Below are positions 34,311 through 42,181 of a stretch of 64,000 nucleotides of DNA, one piece after another. Numbering within the stretch: the stretch's first letter is position 1; each line of letters opens with the position of its first letter. A program made the position numbers and the translations under genes. The stretch spans positions 1 to 64,000 of the forward strand of contig NZ_JBKTWO010000012.1 in assembly GCF_047249845.1 (NCBI RefSeq), in the 5' to 3' direction. The notes beneath the pieces are model-generated. The model searched no databases. It had not been told where the DNA came from and saw only the letters and a program-made list of their open reading frames with translations. The DNA comes from Thomasclavelia sp047249845. GTDB lineage: Bacteria > Bacillota_I > Bacilli_A > Erysipelotrichales > Coprobacillaceae.

Positions 34311-35315
34311 ATGAATAAAATTAAAACTAATGCTTTAGGCATCATTTTATGTTTAGCAATTTCTTTACCAGCTTATTATCTAGGGAAATTATTCCCATTG
34401 ATTGGAGGACCCGTTTTTGCAATCATCATGGGAATGATTATCACTCATTTTCTCAAGGACAAAAGTAAGATTCAAAATGGAATAACTTATACTTCAAAAA
34501 AAATCTTACAATATGCTGTAATCTTATTAGGTTTTGGGATGAATTTAAAAGATATTTTAAAAATCGGCAGCTCATCGCTACCAATTATTATATCTACTAT
34601 TACAACATCTCTAGTTGTCGCTTATGTTTTGTGTAAGCTTTTAAAAATTCCTTCAAAAATAGCTACCCTAATTGGAGTTGGTTCTTCTATCTGTGGTGGT
34701 TCAGCTATTGCAGCTACAGCACCAGTTATTGAAGCTGATGATGAAGAAATCGCCCAAGCTATTTCAGTAATTTTTCTTTTTAATATTTTAGCAGCTTTGA
34801 TTTTCCCTACCTTAGGTGGTGTTCTAGGTTTATCAAATGATGGTTTTGGTTTATTTGCTGGAAGTGCTGTTAATGATACATCTTCAGTTACTGCTACAGC
34901 TACTGCCTGGGACGGAATTCATGGCAGCAATACGTTAGATCAAGCTACTATTGTCAAACTTACAAGAACTTTAGCAATTATTCCAATTACCTTAGTTTTA
35001 GCATTCAAACGAACTCGTGATGAAGAAAAAAGTAATAGTAAAGTAAATTTAAAAAAGATTTTTCCATATTTTATTTTATTCTTTGTTTTAGCATCTATAA
35101 TTACAACTGTTTTTAATTTATCAAGTACTATTACCGCTCCAATCAAAGATTTAAGTAAATTCTTTATTATAATGGCAATGAGCGCAATTGGATTAAATAC
35201 CAATATCGTTAAATTAGTAAAGAGTGGTGGTAAACCTATTTTATTAGGATTTAGCTGCTGGGTAGCAATCACTGGAGTATGTTTGTTAATGCAGGTTTTA
35301 TTAGGCTTATTTTAA
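34311..35315 (+). CDS. YeiH-family putative anion exporter
   Basis: 334 residues with about ten membrane helices and the family signatures 'LLGFGMNLKDILKIG', 'GVGSSICGGSAIAATAPVI' and 'FAGSAVNDTSSVTATA'. The family (formerly Cons_hypoth698) is annotated as putative sulphate exporter; the true substrate is not established. A TATAAT box at 34280-34285 lies upstream and the ribosome site is aaggggg. Part of a plus-strand insertion in an otherwise minus-strand core region. Confidence 0.88.
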   Translation: MNKIKTNALGIILCLAISLPAYYLGKLFPLIGGPVFAIIMGMIITHFLKDKSKIQNGITYTSKKILQYAVILLGFGMNLKDILKIGSSSLPIIISTITTSLVVAYVLCKLLKIPSKIATLIGVGSSICGGSAIAATAPVIEADDEEIAQAISVIFLFNILAALIFPTLGGVLGLSNDGFGLFAGSAVNDTSSVTATATAWDGIHGSNTLDQATIVKLTRTLAIIPITLVLAFKRTRDEEKSNSKVNLKKIFPYFILFFVLASIITTVFNLSSTITAPIKDLSKFFIIMAMSAIGLNTNIVKLVKSGGKPILLGFSCWVAITGVCLLMQVLLGLF

Positions 35316-35337
35316 TGACGGTCATGCCGTCATTTTA
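35314..35337 (+). terminator. Terminator after the YeiH gene
   Basis: aatgacgg-tcatg-ccgtcatt stem followed by TT and a T-rich stretch. Confidence 0.8.
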
Positions 35338-35423
35338 TTTATATAAGTTTTTTTTATTATTTTGTTTTATTTTTATTAGTGTTTGTTATAAAATACAACT
35401 ATATCATTAAAAGGAGTGGACAT

Positions 35424-36611
35424 ATGCTTTGCAAAACAACAAATATACAATTTCAAAAATACGGTTCAGTTTATAACGAAGCTTTCAATCATAAAAGTAA
35501 ATATATTTATAAAGAGATTTCTATTTCTAGTCATCTATTAACAACAATGTTTTACTGTGATAAAGAGATACGAGTTGAATCAGCTGACTTCGCAAATATT
35601 GTCGTTAGTAAAGATCTGCATCAATTTGATTTATTTTCTATTCGTCTTAACTTAATTATCAAACCATTTCAATATTTTAATATCGTCCCTCAAAATAAGA
35701 AACAAACAGTCAAATTAATCATTCCTCATGATGCTAAATTTATTGCTTTAAATCTTATGAAACCCTATATTTATCGACCAATCGTCCCAGTTTTATCAAT
35801 TCCTCAGATTGTTGGATGTTATTACAATATTAAAAAACCAGATTATTATTTTAGAGGCGAACAACATAATTTTTATGAACTTACATACATTGATCATGGC
35901 AGTTTAGAATGTTATGTTGAAGATACCTGGTATACTTTACGTGCTGATGATCTAATGATTTATGGACCGAATCAATTTCATCAACAAAAAGTTGGTGATA
36001 ATCAAACTTGTTCATATCTAACAATTCTTTTCGAAATGGATATCAATGATGATTCAAAATTATTAAATACAGTATTTCATCTAAATGATAACCTTCATAA
36101 TCTATTAAATAAATTATCATTAACAAGTGATAAACAAAATATTTATTCACAAACATTGATGCTATGTTATCTCCAAGAAAGCATAATTCATTTATTACAA
36201 GATAGTCAGCTTCAAAAAGATGCACCTAAAACACCAAATATCCAAGAATATCGTTATGATTTATTTAAACAAATCGCAAAATATATTGATGAAAATATCA
36301 ATATGCCTTTATCAATTGAAGATATAACCCATAATTTTTCAATTTCCCGCAGTTCATTACAAACTCTTTTTAAGACCAATGTTAACAAAACTCCAAAACA
36401 CTATATAACTGATTTAAAATTAAATCGTAGTAAAGAATTACTGCTTGAAAATAAATACACTGTTACTGAAATTGCATATATGCTTGGTTTTAGTTCTATC
36501 CACTATTTTTCAAGAGCTTTTAAACAACGCTTTAATCTTACTCCAAGTGAATATTCTAAACTTGTATATCATCAACAAGAATCTTTATCACGACAAAATG
36601 GCGAAAAATAA
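35424..36611 (+). CDS. AraC-family regulator with extra N-terminal domain
   Basis: 395 residues from the ATG at 35424, which follows ggagtggacat. Residues 1-130 form a beta-rich domain that I do not recognise, residues 140-215 a cupin-type ligand domain ('FYELTYIDHGSLECYVE', 'MIYGPNQFHQQ'), and residues 290-395 the double helix-turn-helix ('ISRSSLQTLFKTNVN', 'AYMLGFSSIHYFSRAFKQ'). No target gene is obvious: the next plus-strand gene is at 47 kb. The signal is likely a sugar or related small molecule, inferred from the family. Confidence 0.9.
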   Translation: MLCKTTNIQFQKYGSVYNEAFNHKSKYIYKEISISSHLLTTMFYCDKEIRVESADFANIVVSKDLHQFDLFSIRLNLIIKPFQYFNIVPQNKKQTVKLIIPHDAKFIALNLMKPYIYRPIVPVLSIPQIVGCYYNIKKPDYYFRGEQHNFYELTYIDHGSLECYVEDTWYTLRADDLMIYGPNQFHQQKVGDNQTCSYLTILFEMDINDDSKLLNTVFHLNDNLHNLLNKLSLTSDKQNIYSQTLMLCYLQESIIHLLQDSQLQKDAPKTPNIQEYRYDLFKQIAKYIDENINMPLSIEDITHNFSISRSSLQTLFKTNVNKTPKHYITDLKLNRSKELLLENKYTVTEIAYMLGFSSIHYFSRAFKQRFNLTPSEYSKLVYHQQESLSRQNGEK

Positions 36612-36623
36612 TTCGCCATTTTT
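36595..36623 (+). terminator. Terminator after the AraC gene
   Basis: aaaatggcga / tcgccatttt 10-bp stem with an 8-nt loop, running into T-rich DNA and overlapping the stop codon. Confidence 0.85.
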
Positions 36624-36943
36624 AATTTATTAATCTTATTTCACATGTTATTCACAATTAGAAGCTCTATTTAACAAAGATTTATTATTAAAAATTATTT
36701 AATTGCTCTACACTTTTAATCGAGAAATTATTATTACTTTTAATTCTGGATATATATATTGTATTCCAGCCATAGTTATTGCTCCATCAAGAAGAGGAAT
36801 CATTTCTCTAATAAAATTATAAGAAATATTCCATTTTAACTAGACACTTAACATTTTTATAATCATTTATTCTAAATACAATAATACTCTTGCAAATAAG
36901 ATCGCAATTATTCTATAAATTCAACTCCATATTTTTATCTAAA
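36624..36943. other. Gene-free stretch between the AraC gene and the tRNA
   Basis: AT-rich, no reading frame or structured element that I can support. It could be decayed coding sequence, but no protein motif is readable in any frame. Confidence 0.5.
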
Positions 36944-36969
36944 TAAAAAACCTTGACAATATCAAGGTT
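36944..36969 (-). terminator. Terminator of the tRNA-Arg transcript
   Basis: Minus strand aaccttga-tattg-tcaaggtt stem followed by six T, 10 nt after the tRNA 3' end. The flanking A and T runs would let it work in both directions. Confidence 0.88.
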
Positions 36970-36979
36970 GTTTTTTTAA

Positions 36980-37056
36980 TGGCGTCCACGAAGGGATTCG
37001 AACCCCTGACCGCACGCTTAGAAGGCGTGTGCTCTATCCAGCTGAGCTACGTAGAC
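36980..37056 (-). tRNA. tRNA-Arg (anticodon TCT), CCA encoded
   Basis: Complete cloverleaf on the minus strand: acceptor GTCTACG / CGTGGAC, D arm with AGCTCAGCTGGATAGAGC, anticodon stem CACGC / GCGTG around loop CTTCTAA (anticodon at 37022-37020), T arm with GGTTCGAATCC, discriminator G and an encoded CCA. It decodes AGA, the preferred arginine codon in AT-rich genomes. Confidence 0.97.
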
Positions 37057-37077
37057 CTCTCTTTCGACTGCCTATAT

Positions 37078-37106
37078 AGAATAACATATCCAAAAGAGAT
37101 GTGCAA
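37078..37106 (-). promoter_or_regulatory. tRNA-Arg promoter
   Basis: Minus strand TTGCAC (37106-37101) - 17 bp - TATTCT (37083-37078), about 15 nt before the mature 5' end. Confidence 0.65.
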
Positions 37107-37112
37107 GTATTT

Positions 37113-37577
37113 TTATATTATTTCTTTAAATTCAGCCCTGATTTGCCCTTGGTCAACAAAAATAACACAATAAGACTTCTTACTCCCCCGTCGTGGTAAC
37201 GTTGTTGAGCCAGGATTAATTAAATAGAAACCGTCAATTTCATCACATTGAGGAACATGTGTATGCCCAGATAATAAAACATCACAACCATGTCTCAATA
37301 AATCATTAATCATTATCTCCTCACGATTTATATACCCATAACGATGACCATGAGTAACTAAAAAATTCACACCTTCAACTTCAAAAACTATTTCATCTTG
37401 CAATCGCGCAATCCAGTCATTGTTACCTCGAACACAGATCCACCCTTTTAACCGTTCTTCTAAAGCTTCACTATCACCACAATGAACAAAATAATCACCA
37501 TCTGATTCAATTTTTCTAATTTTATCAAGCATACTTTGCTGCCCATGATTATCCGATATTACCACTATTTTTTTCAT
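37113..37577 (-). CDS. ysnB: YfcE/MJ0936-type metallophosphodiesterase (YsnB)
   Basis: 154 residues with all the calcineurin-like metal motifs: 'VISDNHG' (DxH), 'VHCGDSE' (GD), 'VRGNND' (GNxD/N), 'LVTHGH' and 'LLSGHTHVP' (GHxH). Members hydrolyse phosphodiesters in vitro; the biological substrate is unknown. ATG at 37577 is chosen because homologues start 'MKKIVVISDNHG'. In B. subtilis ysnB follows racE-gerM-rph-ysnA, matching the order here with rph and ysnA missing. Confidence 0.92.
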   Translation of the reverse strand: MKKIVVISDNHGQQSMLDKIRKIESDGDYFVHCGDSEALEERLKGWICVRGNNDWIARLQDEIVFEVEGVNFLVTHGHRYGYINREEIMINDLLRHGCDVLLSGHTHVPQCDEIDGFYLINPGSTTLPRRGSKKSYCVIFVDQGQIRAEFKEII

Positions 37578-37623
37578 TTCTATCACCAATAACTATTATA
37601 CACAATTATTGATTAAATTGAAA

Positions 37624-38538
37624 TTATATTTTAATACGATTATCAACCTCACCATTTACATCTTCAACAGGAGCTATTTCTTGATCATCAATAAATAATG
37701 AAACCTTTTCAACATCCTCTAAATGACTTGCAGATTTTACAATCCGATTATAAAGAGTATTATCTATTGATTCATTATCATTTAAGATATTACTTGCTAA
37801 ATGAATCTGTAAAGTTCCTTCATTTAAAGAACACTGTTGTACTAATGATAATGGCTGTTCATACTCCATCTGTTTTAGCATGATTGAAACCTTAGTATCA
37901 ATATCACTATCTGTAGTTTCTACACGCTTTGTTACTGGAACATAATATTCTTGATTATTAATTGTCTGAGTATTATAAACAACTACTGGAGTTGTTTTAT
38001 ACAAATAATTAGTTGAAGATTCAAAATTATTAATTCCTAAACGATTTGTAATACAACTAACGGGTACAGTACTATTAGGTAATTCACTAATATCATTACC
38101 ATCAATTTTTATATTTACTTTTTCAATCTCACCTACACAAAAAACATAAGATAACATTTCAAAAATATCTAATGCTTCTTGATTATTATTCACATATAAA
38201 TTATCACTAAAATCAAATGTCAACGATTTATCATTGATTGCCATTGCATTAACTTGAAGATTTGAATCTAAAATCGGATGTAATCCTAAATATTCATAGT
38301 CTTTTGACTTCATAACCTCGATCATATTACGATACTTTGTATCATCTTCTAATTCTTGGCTCAAATCTACTTCAATTGGTATTAATGTATCATTGTCATC
38401 TCTAAAAACAACTGTCTGATAATTTGTTTTAACTTGTGGCTGTTTAGTATCTTTTTTATTATTGTCTTGTTTTATACAAATAAAACAAATAACTAAACTA
38501 GCACAAATCAAAATTCCTGTTAGTAATTTCTTTTTCAT
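37624..38538 (-). CDS. gerM: GerM-like spore germination/sporulation protein
   Basis: 304 residues: N-terminal membrane anchor (about 4-24), then two GerMN (Spo0M/GerM) domains (about 70-165 and 190-290) with the repeated ending 'EKVNIKIDGNDI' and 'EKVSLFIDDQEI'. B. subtilis GerM is a lipoprotein that contacts the SpoIIIA-SpoIIQ channel complex between mother cell and forespore. The cysteines in the leader do not make a clear lipobox here. Next to murI as in B. subtilis. Confidence 0.9.
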   Translation of the reverse strand: MKKKLLTGILICASLVICFICIKQDNNKKDTKQPQVKTNYQTVVFRDDNDTLIPIEVDLSQELEDDTKYRNMIEVMKSKDYEYLGLHPILDSNLQVNAMAINDKSLTFDFSDNLYVNNNQEALDIFEMLSYVFCVGEIEKVNIKIDGNDISELPNSTVPVSCITNRLGINNFESSTNYLYKTTPVVVYNTQTINNQEYYVPVTKRVETTDSDIDTKVSIMLKQMEYEQPLSLVQQCSLNEGTLQIHLASNILNDNESIDNTLYNRIVKSASHLEDVEKVSLFIDDQEIAPVEDVNGEVDNRIKI

Positions 38539-38584
38539 TAAATCACCCCAGTATTATTATATGAGATAAAAAACCGAAAATACC

Positions 38585-38619
38585 AAAATAAAAGATATTT
38601 ACAACTGCAAATATCTTTT
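38585..38619 (-). terminator. Terminator after murI
   Basis: Minus strand aaaagatattt / aaatatctttt 11-bp stem with an 8-nt loop, followed by ATTTT. Confidence 0.8.
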
Positions 38620-39403
38620 ATTTTATAACTATATGTTCTACTTTTAATCCTGTATAATCAAAAAAACCTGAAGAAGAATATCTAAATTCTTCCGTTTCTC
38701 CAGTTGTATAGATTTTTATATAATTATTAGGATTAACATTTAAAAGATTATTATTAACTAAAAAATCTTTAACATTTTTACTAATTGCTTCACTACTAGA
38801 GATATATTCTATATTAGGCAAAACACGTTTAATTTGTTCTTTTAAAATTGGATAGTGCGTACATCCTAAAATGATAGATTGAACTTTATCAAGATAATTA
38901 TCAAGGTATTCATGCAGAACTTCATAAATTCCCTCTTTATGCATTCCTGATTCTATTAGAGGAACTAATTTAGGTGTAGCTAATGAATATGTTTTAATCT
39001 TTGGATTGATTTGTTTGATTGTATCTGGATATTTTTTTGATTTAATAGTTGCGGAAGTTGCAATAACTAATGTATTATCTACCTTTCGGGTTATAAAATC
39101 TTCTACAGTTGCATCTATTACACCAACAATAATTATTTGAGGATATACTAATTGCAACTTTTCTAGTACTGTTGAACTTGTAGTATTACATGCCAGAACA
39201 ATCATTTTAACATTTTGTTCAATAAAATATTCAACTATACCACTTGCATATTCAAATAACTGCTCTGGGGTTTTCTCACCATATGGACAATGATAGTTAT
39301 CCCCGATATAAATTATATTTTCATTAGGTAATAATGACCTAATCGAATTTAACACTGTTAAGCCACCTACACCTGAATCAAATATCCCTATCGCTCTTTC
39401 CAT
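38618..39403 (-). CDS. murI: Glutamate racemase
   Basis: Converts L-glutamate to D-glutamate for peptidoglycan. 261 residues with the two catalytic cysteines in 'VLACNTTSSTVLE' (about residue 72) and 'LGCTHYPILKE' (about 183), and the N-terminal 'IGIFDSGVGGLTV'. Starts 4 bp after the VanY-like gene, suggesting one cell-wall transcript. Confidence 0.97.
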   Translation of the reverse strand: MERAIGIFDSGVGGLTVLNSIRSLLPNENIIYIGDNYHCPYGEKTPEQLFEYASGIVEYFIEQNVKMIVLACNTTSSTVLEKLQLVYPQIIIVGVIDATVEDFITRKVDNTLVIATSATIKSKKYPDTIKQINPKIKTYSLATPKLVPLIESGMHKEGIYEVLHEYLDNYLDKVQSIILGCTHYPILKEQIKRVLPNIEYISSSEAISKNVKDFLVNNNLLNVNPNNYIKIYTTGETEEFRYSSSGFFDYTGLKVEHIVIK

Positions 39404-39407
39404 CTAA

Positions 39408-40565
39408 TTACTCCTTATCTGCCTTATATTCTTCCAAAGCTAAATTCTGTTCATGTAATTTTGCAGCAATATCTTTACCAACATATCTAAATGTTGTTGG
39501 ACTATACTCATGCCCTGTTACCATTACTTTATCAGCTGGATATCGTAAAATAAAACCATACTCATGACAATGATTGATCAACCATTGATAAATATCTGTT
39601 TGATTAAAATCTGCAATACTTATTTCACTTTTTTGAAGATTTACAGTGGTACCTAACTGATATTCATTATACCCAGGAACAACTCCTCTATCTTCTAATG
39701 AAGCAACATCATAACTAACAAACGCTGCTGTCAAGATCATATTTGGATAACCTGCATCATAACATGCCCGATACATATCCATTAAATTATTATATGTTTC
39801 TTCTTCAAGATACATCGAATGCCTAACTCTAGGCATCCCTACTGCAACAACTTGATTTTTTGGCTCATAACCACCGATATACGTCTCATTATTAACAACT
39901 AGTGACAATTCACTAGGATTATAAATTCTTTTAGCATTTGGTTGTAATTCATGATTAAAAAGTGTTGCTAATGAAGTTTTGGTGAAATTACTACTTAACT
40001 GCTTAAATGCAGGATACAGTTTTTTCTCACCTAAACCATCATATTCTTTCATTATCTCTAAATAATTATTAGTATCACTGACATATGTATAATCACCATC
40101 ATCATACATTGAGCGAAGCAATTGATAATATTCAATGTTATCAAAATTAAAATCTCCCTGGTTAATATACGCACTAACCAAATCATTTTTTATTAATGTA
40201 TTACATTTAGATAAAGCAGTACCTGCAAACGACTCATCTAATTTACTTACTAATTGATTACCTACATTGATCAACTCATTATAATCAGGATATTTCTTTG
40301 TTCTATCCAAAGCATTATAAAATTCATAATATTCTAACTTAAATTCAGGGTATTCAATATATTTAATAAATTTATCTACTGCTATTGCATTTTCAACTAA
40401 ATAATCCTGTTCATCATCATCTAAATACATTTCAATCAATGCTCGATTATCATTATTTATTCCATTAACTCGATAAAAACGATCATATTTACGATTGATT
40501 GCAACAAACGCCATAATAAAACACAAAGTTACAATAAAATATAAATGCCATCTTTTTAATTTCAT
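39408..40565 (-). CDS. VanY-family protein with its zinc site replaced (pseudoenzyme)
   Basis: 385 residues: membrane anchor (about 6-22), a helical N-terminal domain (30-220), and a D-Ala-D-Ala carboxypeptidase-like domain (about 235-380) ending 'FRYVGKDIAAKLHEQNLALE'. Active VanY/DdcY proteins have S-x-H-x-x-G-x-A-x-D and E-P-W-H motifs. Here the corresponding parts are 'YNEYQLGTTVNLQ' (H to Y, D to N) and 'EYSPTTFRYVG' (E to S, H to T), so all zinc ligands and the catalytic glutamate are lost. The fold is otherwise well kept, which points to a binding role for peptidoglycan rather than decay. The start follows aaggtgatact; a six-codon longer reading is less likely. Confidence 0.85.
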   Translation of the reverse strand: MKLKRWHLYFIVTLCFIMAFVAINRKYDRFYRVNGINNDNRALIEMYLDDDEQDYLVENAIAVDKFIKYIEYPEFKLEYYEFYNALDRTKKYPDYNELINVGNQLVSKLDESFAGTALSKCNTLIKNDLVSAYINQGDFNFDNIEYYQLLRSMYDDGDYTYVSDTNNYLEIMKEYDGLGEKKLYPAFKQLSSNFTKTSLATLFNHELQPNAKRIYNPSELSLVVNNETYIGGYEPKNQVVAVGMPRVRHSMYLEEETYNNLMDMYRACYDAGYPNMILTAAFVSYDVASLEDRGVVPGYNEYQLGTTVNLQKSEISIADFNQTDIYQWLINHCHEYGFILRYPADKVMVTGHEYSPTTFRYVGKDIAAKLHEQNLALEEYKADKE

Positions 40566-40727
40566 AGTATCACCTTGTTCCATTATATACTAACTATCAA
40601 TAAAAAACCATAATAAAAAGTAACCCCATGAAATATCTAAATACTTAATTCCACATAAATCTTTAATAAATATTTCTTCTAAAAGAAATTATAATATACT
40701 TAAACTCCTATCATTTAACTAACAAAC

Positions 40728-41219
40728 TTACTGTTTTTTATTTGGATAAAATTCTTTAAATAAAGATATATAATCTGGGATATTTTCTATTTGTGGATCA
40801 TAAAATTCAAAAGTTGTACCATTACACTTTTCATATTTTATACCATCAATTTCATAATCTTTACGAAATTTACAGTTATCTCCTTTACAGTGTTTACATG
40901 TCCCATAATCATTAATAAATACTTCTTTAATTATTCTTGGTGCTTTACCAATATAAGATGCATGTTTAGTTACATCATTAAAAAACAATCTAAGCACTAT
41001 AGAATCTTCTCTTATATAAATACGAGCAAATACATTTTTTGATTTCACATTCGCTTTTCTAAATATAAGCATATATTTCCCCCAGCAATATCCATCTCCT
41101 ATTACATCACTATATGTATATCCTATATTTTCAAGCTCTTTTGTAATCATAATTATAAATTGTTTATCTTTATCATTTATAAATTCAAATTTTTTATCAG
41201 TCAACTCTTTTTCTATCAT
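40728..41219 (-). CDS. Unknown protein with a cysteine cluster
   Basis: 163 residues, cytoplasmic. The central part contains 'GTCKHCKGDNCKFRKDY' and a later 'YEKCNGTTF', so four or five cysteines could bind a metal. The N-terminal half is alpha/beta with 'YCWGKYMLIFRKAN'. I do not recognise the family. It stands alone between the VanY-like gene and a decayed region, so context gives no help. Confidence 0.6.
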   Translation of the reverse strand: MIEKELTDKKFEFINDKDKQFIIMITKELENIGYTYSDVIGDGYCWGKYMLIFRKANVKSKNVFARIYIREDSIVLRLFFNDVTKHASYIGKAPRIIKEVFINDYGTCKHCKGDNCKFRKDYEIDGIKYEKCNGTTFEFYDPQIENIPDYISLFKEFYPNKKQ

Positions 41220-41299
41220 ATTCTTTCATCCTTATTTTTTTAATGAATAATTAGAAATCAAGCTGTACGTCTTTTAAATCATTATCTAAATTTTTAAGA

Positions 41300-41880
41300 T
41301 AACTAAAATAATTTAAATGTTCTTCTAAAAGACTGCACATATGTTCTTGATCCTATATATTACCTGTAAATTCATATTTTTCATGATTACTCACCCGCCA
41401 GCCCATTTAACATAATCACTAAAATTGATCATATATAACCCATACTGCAAATCTTCTCTGTTTAAGTGGTGCTAGTCTTCAGGAATCGTTTACCCAATAC
41501 CTTAGATCAGGTTTGATTTTATTTATATTATTTTTAAATCCAAATTCATCAATCATTTTTGGATAATTATATCGTTTAACGATAATTTTGTAACCTTGAT
41601 CAATTCTTTGATTGTCGAAAGTGCTACACCCTCCTTATCTAGCTCATATATATTTTGACAAAAAACATTAATAATATCAATTGCCTTTTATTCTCTAAGA
41701 TTATTTGAATGTGACAAACAGAAATTCTTAGCTTACATAAAAATGTAATTTGTTCTATTCTAGAAATTACATCCTCATCATAAACTCTATCTTCACGACG
41801 ATGACTTTTAATCAAGCGAATTTGTTGATATTAGTATAGCATTCAAGTATAACATTTTATCTTTTTAGATACCTAATTGA
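41300..41880 (-). pseudogene. Decayed MerR-family regulator
   Basis: Minus strand translation gives broken fragments: 'LECYTNINKF' then, in another frame, 'LIKSHRREDRVYDEDVI' and 'SRIEQITFLCKLRISV'. Together these match the MerR winged-helix pattern (LRYY..IGLI.P.RR..RVYDEDVI.RI..I..LR). Stops and frameshifts interrupt it in several places and the C-terminal part ('FCQNIYELDKEGVALSTI') is also broken. The limits are approximate. Bases 41220-41300 hold nothing I can support. Confidence 0.6.
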
Positions 41881-41896
41881 TTGTCATTTTACATAT

Positions 41897-41927
41897 TTTA
41901 AAGGACTAGGTTCTTAATCCTAGTCCT
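41897..41927 (-). terminator. Terminator after gerE
   Basis: Minus strand aggactagg / cctagtcct 9-bp stem with an 8-nt loop followed by TTAAAAT. Confidence 0.78.
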
Positions 41928-41940
41928 CTATCCCCTACTA

Positions 41941-42144
41941 TTACAACTCTAATTCCTTAAATTTAATCAACTCAAAAACCGCTTGTATTCTTGAATCAAC
42001 CCCTAACTTTTGGATAACATTAGAAATGTGATTACGTACCGTCTTTTCACTTATTCCTAGTGTTTGTGCAATTTCTCTGGTTGATTGATTTTTAATTAAA
42101 AGATTAAAAATTTCTTTCTCCCTTGGCGTTAGGATAATATTCAT
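41941..42144 (-). CDS. gerE: Late sporulation regulator GerE (LuxR-type)
   Basis: 67 residues, essentially one LuxR/FixJ-type helix-turn-helix: 'LTPREKEIFNLLIKNQSTRE', 'LGISEKTVRNHISNVIQKLG' and the ending 'FKELEL'. It is closely similar to B. subtilis GerE, which acts in the mother cell after sigma-K and switches late coat genes. The ATG at 42144 follows gaggtg; a longer reading overlaps uvrC. It comes after uvrC; in B. subtilis gerE lies a few genes from uvrC and racE. Confidence 0.93.
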   Translation of the reverse strand: MNIILTPREKEIFNLLIKNQSTREIAQTLGISEKTVRNHISNVIQKLGVDSRIQAVFELIKFKELEL

Positions 42145-42181
42145 CTTCTGCTTCACCTCATAATGTAATATATGAAAACAT

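Noticed and set aside
34940..35272. 110-codon minus-strand frame within the YeiH gene
   Set aside because: Antisense shadow of a clear membrane protein gene.
36980..37106. Attachment site for an integrated element at the tRNA-Arg gene
   Set aside because: I found no duplicated tRNA 3' end in the flanking sequence and no integrase gene.
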